Below, piece by piece: positions 42,401 through 56,100 of a stretch of DNA of 64,000 bases. Positions within the stretch are counted from its first letter, which is position 1, and each line of letters opens with the position of its first letter. The position numbers and the translations under genes are program-made. Origin of the DNA: Cinnamomum chago (taxonomy: Eukaryota > Streptophyta > Magnoliopsida > Laurales > Lauraceae). The notes under the pieces were generated by a model. That model saw only the letters and a program-made list of their open reading frames with translations. It had not been told where the DNA came from and searched no databases. The stretch spans positions 3,254,501 through 3,318,500 of the forward strand of contig CP142453.1 in NCBI GenBank assembly GCA_038049695.1. Reading direction: 5' to 3'.

Positions 42401-45400
42401 TAGAGATTAGATAGATGACTGAGATTTAAAGTGGGATTTAGGTTTCAAATCCTCTTATATATTGTAATGGTCATCCAGACCTAGACTCTGAACATTTTGA
42501 TATTAATTTAATAGAAGTGGTTGTTTATGCACTTCTTTCTTCTTCTTCTTCACTTTGTTTTGAGAGAACTCCCTTCAGATTGAATGTTCAGCGGATTTAG
42601 CAGTTGAGGTGCCCAATTTGTGACCTTTTTCCTTGTTAGGTATGGATCCTTTGTTGATTGAAAACTTAGATTTGGGTTAAAAAACGATTGAGAAATTGAT
42701 CTGTTTGCCTGCATCAGTTTCAGGGCTCACTATTCAATCTTTTGGGTTGCTATCAATGGATTGGCTGATCCGCATCAATCTACAAATGAACTACTGTACT
42801 ATATGTTGAATCAAGTTATGAGAGGATCAAATCAAATTCAGACTAACAGCAATCAGCAAATCACTTCATAAAATGATGGTGAATCATACCACAAAATAGC
42901 ACCAGTTAGATCAATTTAGATCCTGGGTATTGAAAGAGCAAATAAGGTGATATTACCATTTACGCAATAGTACTTGATGTATAGAGGCTCCTAAAAATAT
43001 AAAGACCAGGCAATATGATACATTCTGAGTCTTAATCTCAGTGCTCGCGCGCGTGAGAGAGAGAGTTACCAGATAAATGTGGCAAAAAAATTTCAAAAAA
43101 AAATGTTGCAAGGGCCTACTGAGTACTGACAATGGAAACAAGAGAATCTAGAGTGACAGTTATGCCAGTAAATTATGTTGCTAGGGAAAACGATTTTACC
43201 AGTTCTTGCTAATGTTTGTCCACGATAAGAAGCCCAAAAGCGGAGTTCCAGAATATCATTCTGGCTGTCAAAAAGCTCAGAATCTGCAGCATTTTCATCT
43301 CTACCGATTCGAGAGAGAAAGTTCTTCCACTCATCTGAAGCACATCAATTTTGCATATGGTTACAGAAAATTATAAACATTGGGAGAGTAAATGTTGTGC
43401 ATTTAACAAAATAAAATTAATAACAAATATAGCATTAGCCTCTAATAGAAGAGTAATTATAAAGTCTTTCAACCATTAATAATAAATTCAACACAATAAA
43501 TAAAAAAAGAAAATAGTACCAATAAAAACTATGTTAAATTATTACCTGCGCTTTAGTCCAGCCCAATTATAAAAATAAATAAATTAATTAATTAATTAAT
43601 CAACTAAGCTGCTTCCACTACATTTGAGGCCCAACGCCCGAAGACAGTCATTCACAGTGTGATTTTCATAATTCTCTGAGATTTTAGTTTACATTGAGGA
43701 ATAAAATGAGATCACTAAACAACATTCAAAAGTTAACATAACTGGTAACCACTAAGAGAACAGAAGAGCGGAACATAAAAATAAAATTAAACTACGCAAT
43801 ATATGATGATAGCAAAAAATTAGGGAGACAACCCATGGAAACTGAAAACTGATACAAGTTTACATCAATAGGTTTAAAAACACACGAAATAAACTAAAAC
43901 AGAGGGTAAGTTACAAACGCTCAATGAGAATTAGCATCTCTCATACGTTAAAATTGAGTGAATGGAGATTAATTGGGATTCCATGATTACATGGGAAAGT
44001 GTTTAGGCATGTTTGTATACGGTTTTACAAATATACCCATGAATCTTTTTTTAAAGGTTATTTCCATCAAAACTATTGCCCTCAATATTCAAAATCTCAT
44101 CTAGAAAATGGAACATGGTAAAACAAACAAGTGATGGCTGATCCAAAGTATTACAATTAAAGTTATCACCTCTCAACAACTAGTACCTGCGAAGAGACAT
44201 TTAAAGTCACAGGAAATTCAAAACAAAAAAGGAGAACTAGTCCAAAATGAAATCAATGACTGCCTAGTGCCTACCCAAAGTTCAGTTGACTCTTCTGACT
44301 GACAGATATTTGGATATCTATTTGAACAAAAGAAAGGATATAAAAAAATATTGTCTACTATTACAGTAAGCATCAATTATAAAGGCCAAATCGCAAAGAC
44401 ATTAATATATTTCTCAATACACAACAAAATATAATGCACCAGGCACACAAATTGGAAAAGAAAGGCTTTATTACAGAGGATATAAAGAATATGAAGTACC
44501 AGGGAAGATCTTTTGGAGGTAAAACAAAATCGAAATCCCATCCTCATTTTTCTTTTGAAGCTCATCCACACTATATAACACAACCTCAGAATAATATGGA
44601 GTGAACACACTGAAAAACAAAGAAAATGGGCTCATTTCTAAGATGAATTTAAATAACAGAACCAAATCATGAAAGGTAAAAAAAGTAGAAATGTAATAAA
44701 AAAGAGTTACCTAAAGGACAACATCTCACGAACAGGCCTAGCTTTTGGCATTTCCATAAAAAGTGAATTGGTAAAGAATTCAAGCCTGCGTCTTGCTTCT
44801 AGGTTTTTTGGAATATTTGCAGCTGACTCACTTATAGTCAAGAGTGAATGCAATCTCTTAACTTGGTCTCTCTGCATTTCTTCTATGATTACTATGTTTC
44901 ATTCAAAAGAAATTTATGCAGTAAGATCAAATGTTACAGGACTAGAGGATGAGATATATACCAGCTCGGCATCTTTTGGCCAGTTCAATTTAGAAAAGAG
45001 GCGACCTTCAGTTCTTGCTTTATTCAATTCAATCCATGTTTCAGAGTTTTCTCTAGAAACAAAAATGCAAGCAATGTTAAATGTATAAAAGGAAAACAAG
45101 ATGTTCACAAACACGGAGATAAGCATGTGTCTGCCACACCTCATATCAAAAGAACTGAAATCATGCCGCACAACATCTTCAAGATCTTGGACAGCTTTCA
45201 CAGCGCCCTTTGCCAACTCAGGTGATTCTTCTTCTTTCTGTGAACAATAAGAAACAAAATCATCAAGTGACTCTATCAACGCAAAAATGGCACTTATCAA
45301 CGTACAAAGCATCATAAAAATTTGAAAGTGCTTCTCATCCACTTTTGCAAGTTCGGTAACCACCTCTTCCTGTAAACAATAAGCCAATAACCATACGTTA

Positions 45401-47057
45401 ACACTGAGGCCTCATGTAGGACACGCCAAGGGAACCACACAATCCCAGTCCTTGTGAGGACCAAGTGGGACGACTAAACAGGGTGCATGGTTTTATGGGA
45501 AAGTCACCTCATGGACGGGTTTGGGTTCCAAGCCCATCCTTCTTGATGATAGATATCGTTTTCGGGACCCCATCGCCAACACATATGGGTAGCAGAGAGT
45601 GAAGTGTTCGATCAACTACAGGTGCACCCACAAACAGATCCCACATATACATGTTCTATACCAATCTCAGAAAAAAAAAAAAAGAAGAAAAAAAAAAAAA
45701 AAAAAAAACCTTCTACAAAAAAATTTACTGACAAGGGAGATTTAAGAAAATTTACAAGACTAATGAGGACGAGAAAATTAATAAAGATTTGAGTCCCCCA
45801 GTTGAGGATGGAAATGGAAGAGATTGGCCAACAAATATTGACAAGCCATCCACTACTTGCTATGTTAAAATGTTGGTGACCCCCAGTAGCCTCTCTACTA
45901 ATAAGGTTGAAAGGAATAGAAGACATCACATGATCAACCATATCTCATTCAAGAGGAAATCAAGTCAAAAGAATTTGATATAACAGACGAACACCCGCCA
46001 TAGTTGTGAAATTTGGCTCATACCCCATTTCAGTTTGGCCACCAAACCGAAATGCTTCGGCCAATTTGGAATTTTGTGCAAAAGATATCAATATATATAT
46101 ATGTAAACAATAGAACCGATTAACATTTAAAAAATAACATATAAATTGATAAATTTAATTTAATCGACCAAATTAATAATGCAATATGTTATTTCTAAAT
46201 AGAGGATATTTGCGATCTTGTACAAATTTTTTTCAAAAATTACTAAATTTCAGGGTTGTTTTACGATTTTCTAATAAAAAATTATATTTGATCATTCTAA
46301 TAGTGGGCCCATTATTTCTTATTAGAGAGAAATTAGGGTAGGGCCCTAATTCCTATTACAATGAAATTTGGCATTAGAGTGAAATTTGGCTACAGCCCTA
46401 TTTCCTATTACAATGAAATTTGGCATTAGAGTGAAATTTTGGCTACAGCCCTCTCTGTCCAACAAACTAGTCTCTGTTTTTCAAAATATATATGCCAAAA
46501 CTCTCGAATTCGGCAATTTCTGCTGAAATTGGGAACCAAAACAGTCTGAAATCTAAACCAAAAAAATTGAATTTTTTTTAATAATAAATAGTTTGAATAC
46601 TTAACAGGCTCAAACTCAATAATTTTATAGACCAACAGTGGGGCCCAGTCCCACCTATTAAAAATCTAAATCACTCAAAATAAATGCACCCCCTCATGTA
46701 TATCTACCCAAATTTCATTCTAACAAGAGACAGGCCCACAATCAGATTAATTAGATATACTTATGATCAGTACCTGATCAATCTGATAGGGGTCTTACAT
46801 CCTATTTAGAGTGAAAATTAGCCATGGGCATACATGAAGGGGCATTTACTTTTTGAGTGTCTTAGAATTTTAATAGGTGGGCCCAACCATGGAGCCCGAG
46901 AATCTCATGTGAGCCTGAGTATGGCATCATTGTATTCGAAAAGAAAAATCAAGAAGACCTTAAAAGGGCATTTGTTGCCACTGACATAGAAAACGGAAAG
47001 TAAAAGGGAGGTAAAGAAGAGAAGAGGGACGAGGAATCAGAAGAAAAAGATATAAGG

Positions 47058-47121
<64 letters not shown>

Positions 47122-50100
47122 ACCTCTGCTTGTTGGGTTTTGTTCTTGAAGGAAAAAAATGCATACAAAATCCAAGACTCCAGCCATATTGGCCAAATTC
47201 TGGAATTTTGGTTCAAAATTTCATATTTTGGCCAAAATGCTCTGAAATCTAGACCGACATTTTATAGGAGGGTTGTCCAACGAACTAAACCAAGTTAGTC
47301 GACCATGAGCCCTACACTTGATTAAAAGCTTTTAAATCTCTCATTCACAATCTTTTAATATTGCTTCTTATATTCAATAATGGAAGAAGACTCCTAAGAC
47401 TAGTGACTGACACATGCCATCAACAACAATGCCACTTCATAACATCCCTTACACTTGATGACTCCAAGGCTGATGGAGACATCAAAACTGAAATGATAAG
47501 GTAGAGACCATTGCACTCACGACTACCACCAATCGTCCATCCTATCTCCTGAATCTAAAAAACACAAAATGGGAAAAATGTGACACTGCAATTATTGAAT
47601 TTGGTTAAGGTACTAACAGAGACCAAATTATGAGCTAATTTAGGCACATGTAGCTCGGAAGAAACGGACAAATTTTGGTTAACATCTACTGGTGATCCTA
47701 CAGTTTGTGTTTAATTCCCATCAGCAATGTGGATGCTGCCATGGGAAGAGGTTTTGTACACCATAAATACTGAGCACATACATGTAATATGGTCCACCTT
47801 GCCTAAACTAATAACCCATAAAGAAGCCAAAGATGTAGGCGGCATGTGAGTTGATGATCCTTTATACGTAGCCATGGAAGTGGTAGATAAAGTGGTGATC
47901 CCTTCTAATCATAGTTGTTAATTTCGTTTCGGACACCATTTTGGTGTATCCTCAATAACGAAATATCTCGGTCGCTTCGGAATTTCAGTAAAATATTTCG
48001 AAGTTCTATTTATGAAAATAAAAAAATAAAGCACCAGGCCCAAGCTCCAACCCTCTTATAAAACCTGCCCCAAAGCAGGCCCAACCTTATAACTAGCCCC
48101 ATCCCAATACTAGGCACTAACCCAAACCCAACCCCAGGCCCAGACTCATGCGCAGCCCAATACCCAGCCAACCCAAGGCACTTTTCTGCACTTCTCTAGA
48201 AGACTACAGCTGTCCAACACCCATCAATCACTTCCAAAACCAAATCTCAATGAATAGTCAAAAAAAAAAAGGAAAGGAGGGAAAAAAAAAAAAAAAAAGT
48301 AAGAAGAGAGAGAGAGAAGGAAGAAGAGGGGGAAGATGAGATAAGGAGTAGTAGATGCAGCAAGTCGACAGCGAGGCAGATGCAACGGAGAGGTGATGCG
48401 GGGCACAGGAGACGGGGCATCGAGCAGAGGACTTTCGGCCCTCTTCCTTTCTCTCTCTTTTTTTTTCCAGCAACCTCCCATCTCTTCTCGTTCTTCCTCT
48501 TTTTTTTTTCTTAAGCTAGGGCTGCATTTTTCTTTAAAAAAAGGAAAAACAAAAAAATGAAAAATCCATTTCGGGAGCAATATGTGATTTTCGGCCGAAA
48601 AATCAGAGATAGTCCAAGATCCAATACGAAAAGTTTTAGCATGCGTTTCGTTTCAGTTGCATGGCCGAAATGAAATTTTTCGGCCATTTCAGTCGAAACG
48701 AAACAGTATTAATAACTTTGCTTCTAATGCTTGTAACTTCCATTGGAGTGCAGATAGCTTTTCAGTAAGACTCACCTCAACTTACTTGTGCATGCATCGC
48801 TACTTGATTTTTATGCTACAATTGCATTGGCTGAATTAAACGGGGTTGGTGTTCGCACAAAGTCCAAGCAATACTCACGAGTGTATTGACTTCTACCGTA
48901 ATGCATGCTATGTAGCTTGTCTCAAGGCTAGTATGTCCAAGGATCTGCCCTCCTTTTCCAACTCCATGGCCAAGCTGGCCTCGTCCATGACAACCACCAC
49001 CACAACCTCCACCATCCTTAAGACACATAAGCAGAGTGATTGTGTGAAGTAGGCGGTTTGTCCTACCCAAGCATAACCTGCCTGCGATCTTCTCTGTGAA
49101 GGAGAGCAAACATTGTCCTAATTGGTGGAAAAGGGTGTTGACTAAGAACTTGTGCTCGAACTGGCTCATATATTAACACCTTCCAGCAGCACATTTATAT
49201 GCCGATCTTCAATTGCTTTCTCTTGACCAGAGGCACAGGCTAATACACCAAAAGTTCTCTCCATGTACCTTGAATTTTAGCATAGTAGTTCCCTAAGCCC
49301 GTCCCCATGACTCAACTGAGCCAGGACTCTAGTCAACTGGTATATTCAAACATTCAGCTGATGGTTCAAAGATAGACCTATCAATATACCCAACTCTTCC
49401 AGTTCCTCCATGGTCTAACTCAGCTGAATAGTACCACTCGTTGCAGTTTTATTTTTCAAATAAATAATTCAATAGTCAGTCCAGCAATGGGGTTTATGTT
49501 CCCGAATGATGAGGGAGGAGTACCAACAGAACTCGGTCCCCCCATGCTTCCATCTCAACCCTAATATGAGATACCTCCTATTTAAGAAAACAGAGTCCCT
49601 TAATCAACCAAATCACCAATATACAGTTTATTCAAAATTGAAACAATTGAAAACAACCAATGTAAAAAAACTCAATTTATGGGGACAGTCAGTCTCAGAC
49701 TGTATTTAGCCAGGGCAGGAAACAGCCGTAGAGTATTGGTACTTCGAGAGAACCTTTACACATTCTCTCTTTTAAATCTGAGCAACAATAACTAACTGAA
49801 TGGAGACTAGAAAACTTGAGAAAATATTCCATGAAATGTCCAGAAAACCAACTGCTCATGCAGTCTACTCCAAGATCGTATTCAGCAGGGGCCGCAAACA
49901 CCAATTTGTAGACTTCTAATAGAGGGAAGAATCTGAAAGTTCTAACGGTGAGTTGGATCTTCAAGGTAAAAGCTTTACTTCTAGGCATGAGGGCTCCTTT
50001 TCTATTTTTGTAACTGACCGAATTGCAAACAAGGGAAGTTGACCACCCCTCCACAATTCGGCCAAACTTAATGCCTACAAAAACTCAAATGAATCTTCAA

Positions 50101-53100
50101 TCAACACCAATAGACTCCTTCATACAGCAATCTTGCACTACCAAGGGGCTCTAATACCAAGCTATGATACCCGGATATTTGTACAAGCCCAACATATCCT
50201 TATCGGACCAATACGACACTCGTATTGGTACCTGATATTGCACCGATACTTCTAGGGAACAAGTTTAACATATCCTACTTATAAAGTCCTTTATTTCATA
50301 AAGTTCTTTTAATATTTTTACTTCTTTAACACAAAAAGAAGGTAGAAAGCGACGAAAACAATGATAATTTCATTGATTCGAAAGTGATCTAAAGAAAAAA
50401 TTAGCACACATGTATCTGTATCCTTGTCCTAAATTTTCAAAAGTGAGGAATCGTATCCTCGATCCCCGTATCAATGTCCGTATCCATATCCGAAAATGAC
50501 AACATAGATACCAAGTCAAACTTTTACAATGAATAAATTATAGGGTTTACAAAAACCATCGACTAGAACAAAAGGAGAAAATGAGAGAAGGAATAAAAGT
50601 GAACAAACCGAATAGATTGCAGGGGCCACGCGCGTGCGAACGGTTCCCATGGAGCTTCGTACGGACAACCTCGTAGGGCCCACCTGGGGCCCACCAATCA
50701 TGGGCAGTGGGAGACCTACCTATGAGCTAAATTTTAACTCCATCAAATCATCATAACCACTTGATCCATGCCCCAATAGTTTAACTGCTTTGTATCGGAA
50801 AAAAATTGACCCCTCGATCCTACGGTCCATCCATTCGGATCAGTGCAAATCCAATGGATCCAATGTAAATAGGGGTTGGGGATTTTAATGGTCCCTTTGG
50901 ATCAATGCCCAGGTGAGTCTCACATGGCTTAGAAGAGTATTTTCCAATGTATGCGGTATGCATGGAAGCTTCTATGCACACCTTGTGTAGGGCCCACCTG
51001 AGCCCCACTTGGGGTTGGGGATGGGGATGGGACTAGAGGGATCTCTTCATCTAGTTGGGGCCTACATGTGTACAAAATGTGGGCCCCACCAAATCATCCT
51101 AACCCCCTTCATAAACGACAAACAAATTTCAACCCTTAAAATATTGACCCTCGATCCAATGGTGCAGTCCATTTGGATGGGTGTTAATAATAATAAAAAA
51201 AGGGCATAATTCTGCAGGGAAGGGGGTGTGATCTATTCAGATGTGTCATTAGGTGGGCCCACTATGAGGTGTGCACTGGATAATTTCTCTGTGAATGTGT
51301 CTCTGTAATATTGTATTTCCAGTTCCAACTAATTACATTTTAGTCCCTTAACTTTTTTGTAAATACTGTCATACTGAAGCACAGCAGAATTAAGAAACAA
51401 GTGAAAGGAGAAATGCATTAAGTTGTAGAACCCTAAGAAACATAGTGGTTGGAAATTTACCAGTATCCCAGTCAATGCTGTAACTCTGGTAATTACAAGT
51501 GGCAGCTTGCTAAGCTGAAAGTCATCCTTCATTCTTTTATTTGCAATACTTCCTTGTATACGCTCGTATATCGCGTTCACCCTGCATAGAGTAATAAATA
51601 TGGACTGGGACTTTGTACCATGAAATAGTACTACATCGACGTAACAGAACATTAACAATCATTTTATAGCATTATTGGCAAGTTATAGCCATACAGGTCT
51701 TCATCAACTAAGGAAAATACATACCACTTCCTTCCCTCGTCATCCAGTATGGCTGTCAAGATGACTTTAATGCAGTGGTAACACTCCTCGACTGCATATT
51801 TCATGTAATCATCTTTAGTGATTTTCTCCCAGAGCGTAACTTGCAGTTCTTTGTTCTCTACTGCAATATCCCTAGCTAGAAATATCTGAATGAGAAATAA
51901 AATATAAACAGTCACTTCCATGAACTAAAACCGCTAATGCAACTAATCTTGGGGAAACAAAAAGATATAATATCAAAAAATACATCAAACAAGAAAAGTT
52001 CAGTATTATTACTTTGCTAGCAAGAAGGAACAAAGGCCATTGGACCAAAGGAAAATTTCCAGAATTCTTAGGCATAAGAAGTAATTCCATCTCTCTGAAA
52101 GCAGCAAGGAAGAAAATAAGAATGCATGTAATTGAAGACGACTTTAAAAAGGACAAAAAAATCATCCAATGCATTATGGTTAAGTAAGCCCAATGATGCT
52201 TACGAATTGGTAATGTAGTCCTCCTCTCGTAAGTTTCTTATAATTTCATTCCAGAAAGGAGAAAACTTAGCAGCATCCAACTTGTTCTTTTCCACAACCT
52301 TCAGTCAATCAGCCAAAAATCTCATTGCTTAAGACTTAAGAGTAATATTTTCTAAACCATAAAGTATCAAGGAAGCCAAACCCAACCAAGAGAGAGAAAA
52401 GAATAAATTTGAAGCAGTTGACCATTGACAAAGACTGACTCTATATCATGATTTTGATTTCTCCAAGAATAATGTATCATTTCTTACCAAACCCACTCAA
52501 CCAGGATTCAGATTCCTGATGCATCATCCAAACCCCTAACAATAAAAATAAAAATAAAAACTATATTGTTTTTAACTATTGAACATCATTTCAAAATTCA
52601 CTACGAAATACTACATCGACACTATAGTTTCATCATCATCATTAAAGTTTTATCCCAACTATGTTGGTGATTGGGATCAGCTACATGAACTCTATGTGTC
52701 CATTCCGGTCTATCCTGGATCAAATCCTCAGATAAGTTGTACTTCTTCATATCTATCCTTACTACTATCCATGTCCTCTCCACCTTACCCCTTTTCCTTG
52801 AGGTGGTTGATCCTACCTAGCAGTGTCGTTAGCCTGTGTTGGACATGTCCAAACCATTTCAAACGAATCTCTCTTAATTTATCTTCGATTGATGCTAACC
52901 CTAAATGCACCCAAATACACTCATTTCTGATTCTATCTTTTTCAGTTTTGCAATGCATCCATCTCAACATGCTCATTTATGATACCCTCATTTTTTTTCA
53001 TGTGTTGTTTCCTAAGTGGTTACCATTATGCTCCGTGGGTCATAACTGGTCCAATCGTTGTGTTGTAAAATCTTTCGTTTTATGTTATTGGAATGGGCCG

Positions 53101-56100
53101 ATCACAAAGCACTATGGAAGCAAGTCTCCAATTCAACCATCCCATTTTTATCCTATCGGTATCAAAAGGAATCTCTGCCTCATAAGAGTTTCATCTCTTC
53201 GCATATCCCTATTGGAGTATCAATTCATATATTGCCTTTGTACAACTTATTTTAAAGCCCCCCATCATCTCTCAAGTCTTGCATGCACCACATTTCTCAA
53301 TTCACCCACCAATACTATGTTATTGGCAAACAACATGCACCAAGGTACCTCCACTTGTATATAAGCTGTTAACTCGTCCATAATCAGTGTAAAATGACAA
53401 GTTTAAAGTTGACCCCCGATGCAAACTTATGGCCACTGGAAGCCTATTAAGATAAAGCTTTCGTAATGAGACTACTACTTTTTTTTTCTTTTTGTGGAAA
53501 AAATCCAAAATTTTCCTACCAAACAAGCATTAAGAATCCACAAGACGCCAATAAATAAAATTTCTGTTTTAACTTAAAAATACTTGAAGTCAACATGTTA
53601 AAATAATCCATTAGAAGCCACCTCCTCTTTGGACCTCATTTTCATCACTTACCTTCTTGGATTACAGAAGTACCCTCCATAAAAATTATTTACATATAGC
53701 ATCTACCCTATATTTGACCTGTTCAAAAAAGGTTTAAGTTGTATAATTAATATCGTTTAAATGAGTAGAAAAACTTCTAATGCTAATAGTAAATAACTAG
53801 CACAATAACCCACGCTAAGCATAGGCATGACCTACATGGCTAGGGTCCACGCTCCATCTAATTAGTTTCGACATTTTTTATAATAAATAAATACACATAA
53901 GTATTGGGTTGTGTAGTGCTAAGGTTAGTTATTTAAAAATAAATAAATAAGGATATGAGTTCAAATCTCCTGTCCTATACATTTTTAGCCTTTTACAAAT
54001 GCTCATTAAAAAAAGTCAAAATTGAAAGAAATCTGATCAAAATTGAATCTAAAACCCGTCTTTAAAATATTATAATTTGTTAAAGGAGGAGCATGTGTTT
54101 TTCATTTTCAAGAAATACTAGTTCATTCTGATGTGGATTTTATTTTTTTATTTTTTTTCAAACAGTAACAGTAAGATTTTTTTTGTTTAAAATAAAGAGG
54201 AAAGTACAACTCTTCATTCTGATGTTTTCACATTCCATTAATTGTAAATATTAAAAAAAAAAAGTTAATTAACAAAAAGCACTAATTGGCAGAAATGCCT
54301 GCCTCTGCCTCACACTAATTGGCATTCAAAGAATGGTAAAAGGATTAAAATAGAATGCATAAAAAAGCACTACATTTACTAGACTACAGGAATTATTACC
54401 TAACAAATCTATATTGGGTAAACAGAAAAGGAGTTAATTAACAAAAAAAAAATTTGAGAACCAGTAAAGAAAGCAGAGTAGGTATTACAAAATGCAAATA
54501 GCTGCCAAGGATTTGATTGAGAAACATTACAATCTAATTACACTAATCAGAATTCCTAGGACAATATTGTACAATTTCCCAAGATATTATACACTATGGA
54601 GAATGATCTACAAGCAGACTGCATATTAAGCTCGTGGGGCCCAGTTAGATGAATGCCCGTTGATGGGAGGAGAGCAGATGAAAAGGTCTCTTTATGGAGA
54701 AGAGGGAGCCAAAAAATCAGCCCCACCAGATTATTCTAGCCCTTGATTTAAAAGCCTTAAAATTTAATGGCATCTTAACCCTAGAGATTATTTAGATTCA
54801 ATTTGATGGTGAGTGATGATTAAATATGTAAAATTAGGCCTGATGCCAGATCATAGGATGACAAGTTTATCAAAGGGGCTGCACTAATCAAAGTTGGGCC
54901 TATGTGGGTCTCATAGAACAGGACTGCACATGCAGTCCTCTCATAAGAGATTATTTTCCATCATTACAATGGTGTGATAATGTACCATGTGTACACTCAA
55001 TTTGTGTAAACCTACTGCGATGTCAAGTACAAATTGTAAACAGTCATTTCATTCATAAGATCTCCAAATTAATTTTCAAATTCCTTATGCAGCATCAGAT
55101 TACGGATATTAAAATTTTTCAAGTGATTAGAAAAGAAGAAAAGTTACCATTCAAAAAACAAAAGAAAAGAAAAGAAGAAAAGTTTGTGCCAGATCCAAGA
55201 ACTGAATATCTTCTTTGAACCAGAAATCAAACTTCGATCTGCTTATCCATACAGCTAATGTAACAAATCATATTACCTGATCAGGTGAATCAAGGAAATC
55301 CCTGCAATGAAGAATTCAAATTTAGAAGCTTCCATAAAAGAAATAAGGAGATAAATAATCACACAGTAGAAAGAAAGAGGCATGAACAAAATAATAAGAA
55401 AAAGATTATTACCTCCTGGGTATTGGAACGTGAAGAGTATCCATGAAAGCCCTGGGAAACTTCTCAAAAAGTTTGTGGACGGCATCTACAGATCTAATCT
55501 GAAGAAGGGAGAATAAAAGATGTATCACATAATATAAAAGCAAGAAAGCAAGAGCCGGATCAAACACCTCTGCAGTACATGAAAATAGGGTACTACTTCA
55601 ATAAATAATAGACATGGGTGAAATGAAAGAAGGTTCTACCCATTTCACCCTTTATGTTCATTGATGGAGAAAAGAAGTTGAAACAAGGAAACAGCCACCA
55701 GACAAGGAGGGAACAGAGAAGACAGGGAGGTAGACAGGAAGAAGGTAGGTTGCAGAAAATGTAATATGCGGAAATAAAAGCATCCAAACACAACCCCGGA
55801 TTACAATTAGCCAAATGCAGCCTTGAATTAGAGTTCATATCATGAACAAATGCATATGAAGGCTTCTAAACTCAATCCAGTTGAACTTCAAGTAACACAT
55901 TCAGTCCATAACTTTGCTCACTTAGAGTAGGCATGAAGTAACATGGAAAAATGAAATAAAATAACTCATATAACACAAATTAGAACTATAAAACAAAAAA
56001 TGTGGAATTGCCAACTTTAAACTCATTGCCCAAAATTTATCCAGAATTTGATCAACTGTTGTAATAAACTAAAGTAATATGGGCTTTTATAAATAGGACG

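Larger units (their letters stand above)
45999..47270. mobile_element. CATAGTTGTCAA-family element, right end unresolved
   Basis: Left end CATAGTTGTGAAATTTGGC with TTTCGG/TTCGGCC-like subterminal words as in the family. Related inverted words (TTTTGGTTCAAAATTTC, GGCCAAAAT) occur to about 47270, but no matching ACTATG terminus or TSD was found. Confidence 0.5.

Noticed and set aside
46949..47196. Minus-strand frames with long Arg-Glu runs
   Set aside because: Direct translation of the CT microsatellite at 47061-47120.
48224..48580. 118-codon minus-strand frame
   Set aside because: Phe/Leu/Ser low-complexity translation of A- and GA-rich repeat inside a hAT-like element.
48846..49052. Short plus-strand ORF with a Thr run
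   Set aside because: No domain, no conserved splice context, ACC/ACA repeat; cannot be distinguished from chance.
52579..53364. 261-codon plus-strand open frame
   Set aside because: It lies antisense over a decayed RTE LINE 3' region and has no recognisable domain; openness is by chance.
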